Source: Bacillota bacterium (GTDB lineage Bacteria; Bacillota; Clostridia; Lachnospirales; Lachnospiraceae). Taken from it: a DNA stretch of 64,000 bases. The stretch is from the NCBI GenBank assembly GCA_023442465.1, contig JAEZZQ010000036.1:1-64000 (forward strand). Reading direction: 5' to 3'. Made by a program: the position numbers and the translations under genes. The notes beneath the pieces were generated by a model that had not been told where the DNA came from, ran no database searches, and saw only the letters and a program-made list of their open reading frames with translations. Of this stretch, positions 61,965 to 64,000 are shown one piece after another. The stretch's first letter is position 1, and each line of letters opens with the position of its first letter.

Positions 61965-62402
61965 TTAATTTTCATAGTGTTCGAACCACTTTTCCTTCGT
62001 TTCATAAGCTGCGTTAAAGGAAAAGAAGGCCGGAGCATAAACAGTAAACATTTTTAGATCGATCTGGCCGATGTTAATCACGTTATGCCATGTTCTGGCA
62101 GGGACTATTATGGCGTATCCTTCATATGCCTGTACCTGCATGGAAAGGCATTCTTGACAATTACCCATAACTGCAAAGGCATTACCCCGTACGATATAAA
62201 ATATCTGATCTGAGTTTTGATGCATATCTATCCCGGTGTCAGAGCCCACAGGTACTGACATAAGTGCTATTTGCATATTTTTACTGGTCCACCTGGTAAA
62301 AAAAAAGAGGTCATTAGCCGTTGTATCCCGTTCCAAATCTGTAACATAGGAAGCAGTATTCTGTGTTATGACGTCGGATTTTTGTCCTGTATAAATATCC
62401 AT
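61965..62402 (-). CDS. Cupin-domain protein
   Basis: 145 aa, one double-stranded beta-helix. IDMHQNSDQIFYIVRGNAFAVMG is cupin motif 1 with one His kept and the usual Glu changed to Gln; AIIVPARTWHNVINIG is motif 2 with its His. The start (AGGAGTAATAACATG) has a good binding site on the minus strand. The metal site may be altered. Role unknown; possibly sugar isomerase-like or regulatory. Confidence 0.85.
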   Translation of the reverse strand: MDIYTGQKSDVITQNTASYVTDLERDTTANDLFFFTRWTSKNMQIALMSVPVGSDTGIDMHQNSDQIFYIVRGNAFAVMGNCQECLSMQVQAYEGYAIIVPARTWHNVINIGQIDLKMFTVYAPAFFSFNAAYETKEKWFEHYEN

Positions 62403-62695
62403 GTTATTACTCCTTGATATTTTCTATAGTATATATTATATGTATTTGTTGTATTTAGTGTTGCTATCTTTGAAACAGTGTTATGAAAGGGATCCCGGCT
62501 CCAAGAGAAATGATTCAACCACAATTAGTTGTATTCCATTGGGGAAATTGTATAAATATTATTGTTGTAGAAAACTAAAAATTGGTTAAAAAAGTTAACA
62601 AAATTGCATTGCATAGTTATTCGAAAAAGTATATGATATATAACGGAATAAATTGAGTTTCTATATGAGATATTTAGTAGAAGGGAAGAAGAAAT
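62403..62695. other. Intergenic region between cupin and DUF975 genes
   Basis: 293 bases, AT-rich, with promoters for two divergent genes expected. An open frame at 62401-62589 has no binding site and a composition typical of non-coding sequence. Nothing else is seen. Confidence 0.4.
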
Positions 62696-63400
62696 ATGTG
62701 GGTAAGAAGTGAATTGAAGGGTAGAGCAAAATGGGTTTTAAAACAGTGTTATTGGAAAGCGGTGTTGGTCAGCCTTATATTGGCAGTAATAACGGGGGAG
62801 CTATTCAGTAACTCGGGGAGTAACAGAGAGATAAGCAAAACGATAAGTGAAAATGGGGGAATGCCATATTTGGCTTTCATTATTACTACGATTGTGGCGA
62901 TTCTCTTGGTCTTATTTGTGATTGGAATTGTGATAGATATATTTCTTTTCGGTCCTTTGGAGGTAAATATAAGACGATTCTTCATTATTAGCAGGGTGGA
63001 GCCGGCGGAGTTAAATGAACTCGGTTTTAGTTTCAAAAATTCTTATATGAATGTAGTAAAAACGCAGTTTTTGCGGGGATTGTTTAATTTCTTATGGTAT
63101 CTTCTTTTGATAGTGCCGGGAATTATCAAGTTTTATGAGTATCGTATGATTCCTTATATCTTGGCGGAGAATCCGGAAATGGACAGCCAAGAAGTATTCA
63201 GACTCAGCCGGGATATGATGAACGGTGAGAAATGGAATACTTTTGTGCTGGATTTGTCTTTTATCGGATGGAGGCTTCTGGGTGCGTTGACCTGCGGCTT
63301 GCTTCTGGTATTTTACGTATGCCCGTATCAGAACCTGACTAATGTGGAATTATACGACGTGTTAAAGAACAAACTTTTCGGTTCTGCCAATGCGGAATAG
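62696..63400 (+). CDS. DUF975 membrane protein
   Basis: 234 aa. Starts MWVRSELKGRAKWVLKQCYWKAVLVSLIL, the DUF975 pattern, with about five membrane segments; FRLSRDMMNGEKWNTFVLDLSFIGWRLLGALTCG is the conserved C-terminal block. Function unknown. AGGGAAGAAG before ATG. The stop codon's last base begins the minisatellite. Confidence 0.85.
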   Translation: MWVRSELKGRAKWVLKQCYWKAVLVSLILAVITGELFSNSGSNREISKTISENGGMPYLAFIITTIVAILLVLFVIGIVIDIFLFGPLEVNIRRFFIISRVEPAELNELGFSFKNSYMNVVKTQFLRGLFNFLWYLLLIVPGIIKFYEYRMIPYILAENPEMDSQEVFRLSRDMMNGEKWNTFVLDLSFIGWRLLGALTCGLLLVFYVCPYQNLTNVELYDVLKNKLFGSANAE

Positions 63401-63574
63401 GAGATAGGCCGGGTAGGAAATAGACATGATGGGAGATAGGCCGGATAAGAAATAGACGTGATGGGAAACAGACCGGATAGAAATGGACGTGATGGGAAAC
63501 AGACCGTATAAGAAATAGCCGGGATGAGAGATAGACAGAATAGAACATAGACAGAATGGGAGATAGACCGAACA
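63400..63574 (+). repeat. 16-bp minisatellite after the DUF975 gene
   Basis: Eleven units of 16 bp (one of 15), alternating GGAAATAGACGTGATG and GGAGATAGACCGGATA types, so a 32-bp period is visible. It starts at the last base of a stop codon. No coding sense across frames. Confidence 0.9.
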
Positions 63575-63640
63575 TAGATGATTTAGGAAGTTAGATAAAA
63601 TTAAATTTGGTATATACGTAAGATAAACGGAGGAAGAAAA

Positions 63641-64000
63641 ATGAAACTCAGAACGCAAATTCTATTGTTGGTCAGCATACCGCTTTTAGCATTAGGAGCG
63701 ATTACCTATGTGATAGGAGCTCAGAGGATAACGGCTATTATGACGGATACAATAGAAAAAGGACTCATTTCGACAACAATAGCAGTAAGGGATACCATCA
63801 GCTCAGGAAGGGAAGGAGACTTTCGTCTGGATGAAAATGGTGATATGTGGAAAGGCGACGGCTTGAATATATCCCAGAGCACAGAAGTCGTGGATGATAT
63901 CAAGGAAGAAACTGGAATGGAAGTGACAATTTTCTTCGGAGATACGAGATATATGACCTCTGTGAAGGATGACAAGGGAGAGCGCGTCATAGGAACCAAG
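63641..64000 (+). CDS. Methyl-accepting chemotaxis protein, N-terminal part (runs off window)
   Basis: At least 120 aa. A short cytoplasmic start KLRTQ, one membrane helix ILLLVSIPLLALGAITYVIG, then an extracellular sensor: GDGLNISQSTEVVDDIKEETGMEVTIFFGDTRYMTSV is typical of single-Cache (sCache_3) sensors in clostridial chemoreceptors. The HAMP and signalling domains would lie beyond 64000, so the receptor class is inferred. CGGAGGAAG before ATG. Confidence 0.75.
   Translation, partial: MKLRTQILLLVSIPLLALGAITYVIGAQRITAIMTDTIEKGLISTTIAVRDTISSGREGDFRLDENGDMWKGDGLNISQSTEVVDDIKEETGMEVTIFFGDTRYMTSVKDDKGERVIGTK

Noticed and set aside
63400..63574. CRISPR array or coding repeat
   Set aside because: No spacers; the 16-bp unit shifts frame and no start signal is present.

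Overview
The window looks like a chromosomal segment of a spore-forming, anaerobic Lachnospiraceae-type Clostridia bacterium. The reasons are a T-box leader on thrS, a ribosomal-protein-type leader on infC-rpmI-rplT, a CIRCE operator, AGGAGG-type ribosome binding sites, a Bacillus-type PurF with iron-sulfur cysteines, a DUF1540 protein, and a gene set (DUF5717/DUF5716, DUF975, AI-2E-family permease, PHP protein next to SbcDC) that I associate with that family. No ribosomal RNA, CRISPR array, transposase or integrase was found. Family names come from reading motifs; no database search was run.

Layout. 1-1.66 kb: hairpin repeats at the window edge, then a membrane-anchored family 3 glycosidase. 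1.77-7.8 kb: a tRNA-Gly gene followed directly by an AT-rich array of small, same-strand accessory genes (tautomerase, broken SnoaL-like gene, 2-hydroxyacid dehydrogenase, fragments of an MBL-fold protein and a CPBP protease, GNAT, VOC, AraC/effector-binding regulator, GNAT). The genes are separated by six copies of one family of terminator-plus-spacer repeat. 8.1-17.5 kb: Ca2+-type P-ATPase, ABC exporter half, SDR-like fragment, beta-CASP nuclease, thyA, folA, ilvE. 17.8-24.9 kb: PHP protein and sbcD-sbcC with overlapping ends, an FAD-dependent oxidoreductase and a PrsA-like foldase. 25-28.9 kb: htpG behind a CIRCE operator, a SpoIID-like/peptidoglycan-binding protein and a small membrane protein. 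29-31 kb (minus strand): a GntR-regulated ABC-2 transporter. 31.2-38.2 kb: a four-gene operon of poorly known function (DUF5717-like giant, DUF5716-like actin/Hsp70-fold protein, TPR protein, coiled-coil membrane protein). 38.3-40.7 kb: a polar amino-acid ABC importer. 40.8-48.6 kb: purC, purF, purB, a glutaminase-dead PurF paralogue, an HD phosphohydrolase, a 14-bp minisatellite and purA. 48.7-53.3 kb: LysR regulator, HAD phosphatase, GGDEF/HD-GYP protein, small membrane protein, SEC-C protein. 53.4-58.6 kb: T-box, Cys-rich membrane peptide, thrS, DUF1540 protein, a lipoprotein, infC-rpmI-rplT. 58.6-64 kb: a tandem duplicated 115-bp repeat, pepD, AI-2E-family permease, tRNA-Pro, cupin, DUF975 protein, a 16-bp minisatellite and the start of a chemotaxis receptor.

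How the parts fit. Most of the window is stable core: nucleotide synthesis (thyA-folA, purC/F/B/A), translation (thrS, infC-rpmI-rplT), proteostasis (HtpG, foldase) and repair (SbcCD). The clearly accessory stretch is the small-gene array behind tRNA-Gly, which resembles a gene-cassette array without a visible recombinase. The best candidates for undescribed biology are that array and its repeats, the DUF5717/DUF5716 operon, the PurF paralogue that has lost its glutaminase site, and the Cys-rich membrane peptide placed between the T-box and thrS.
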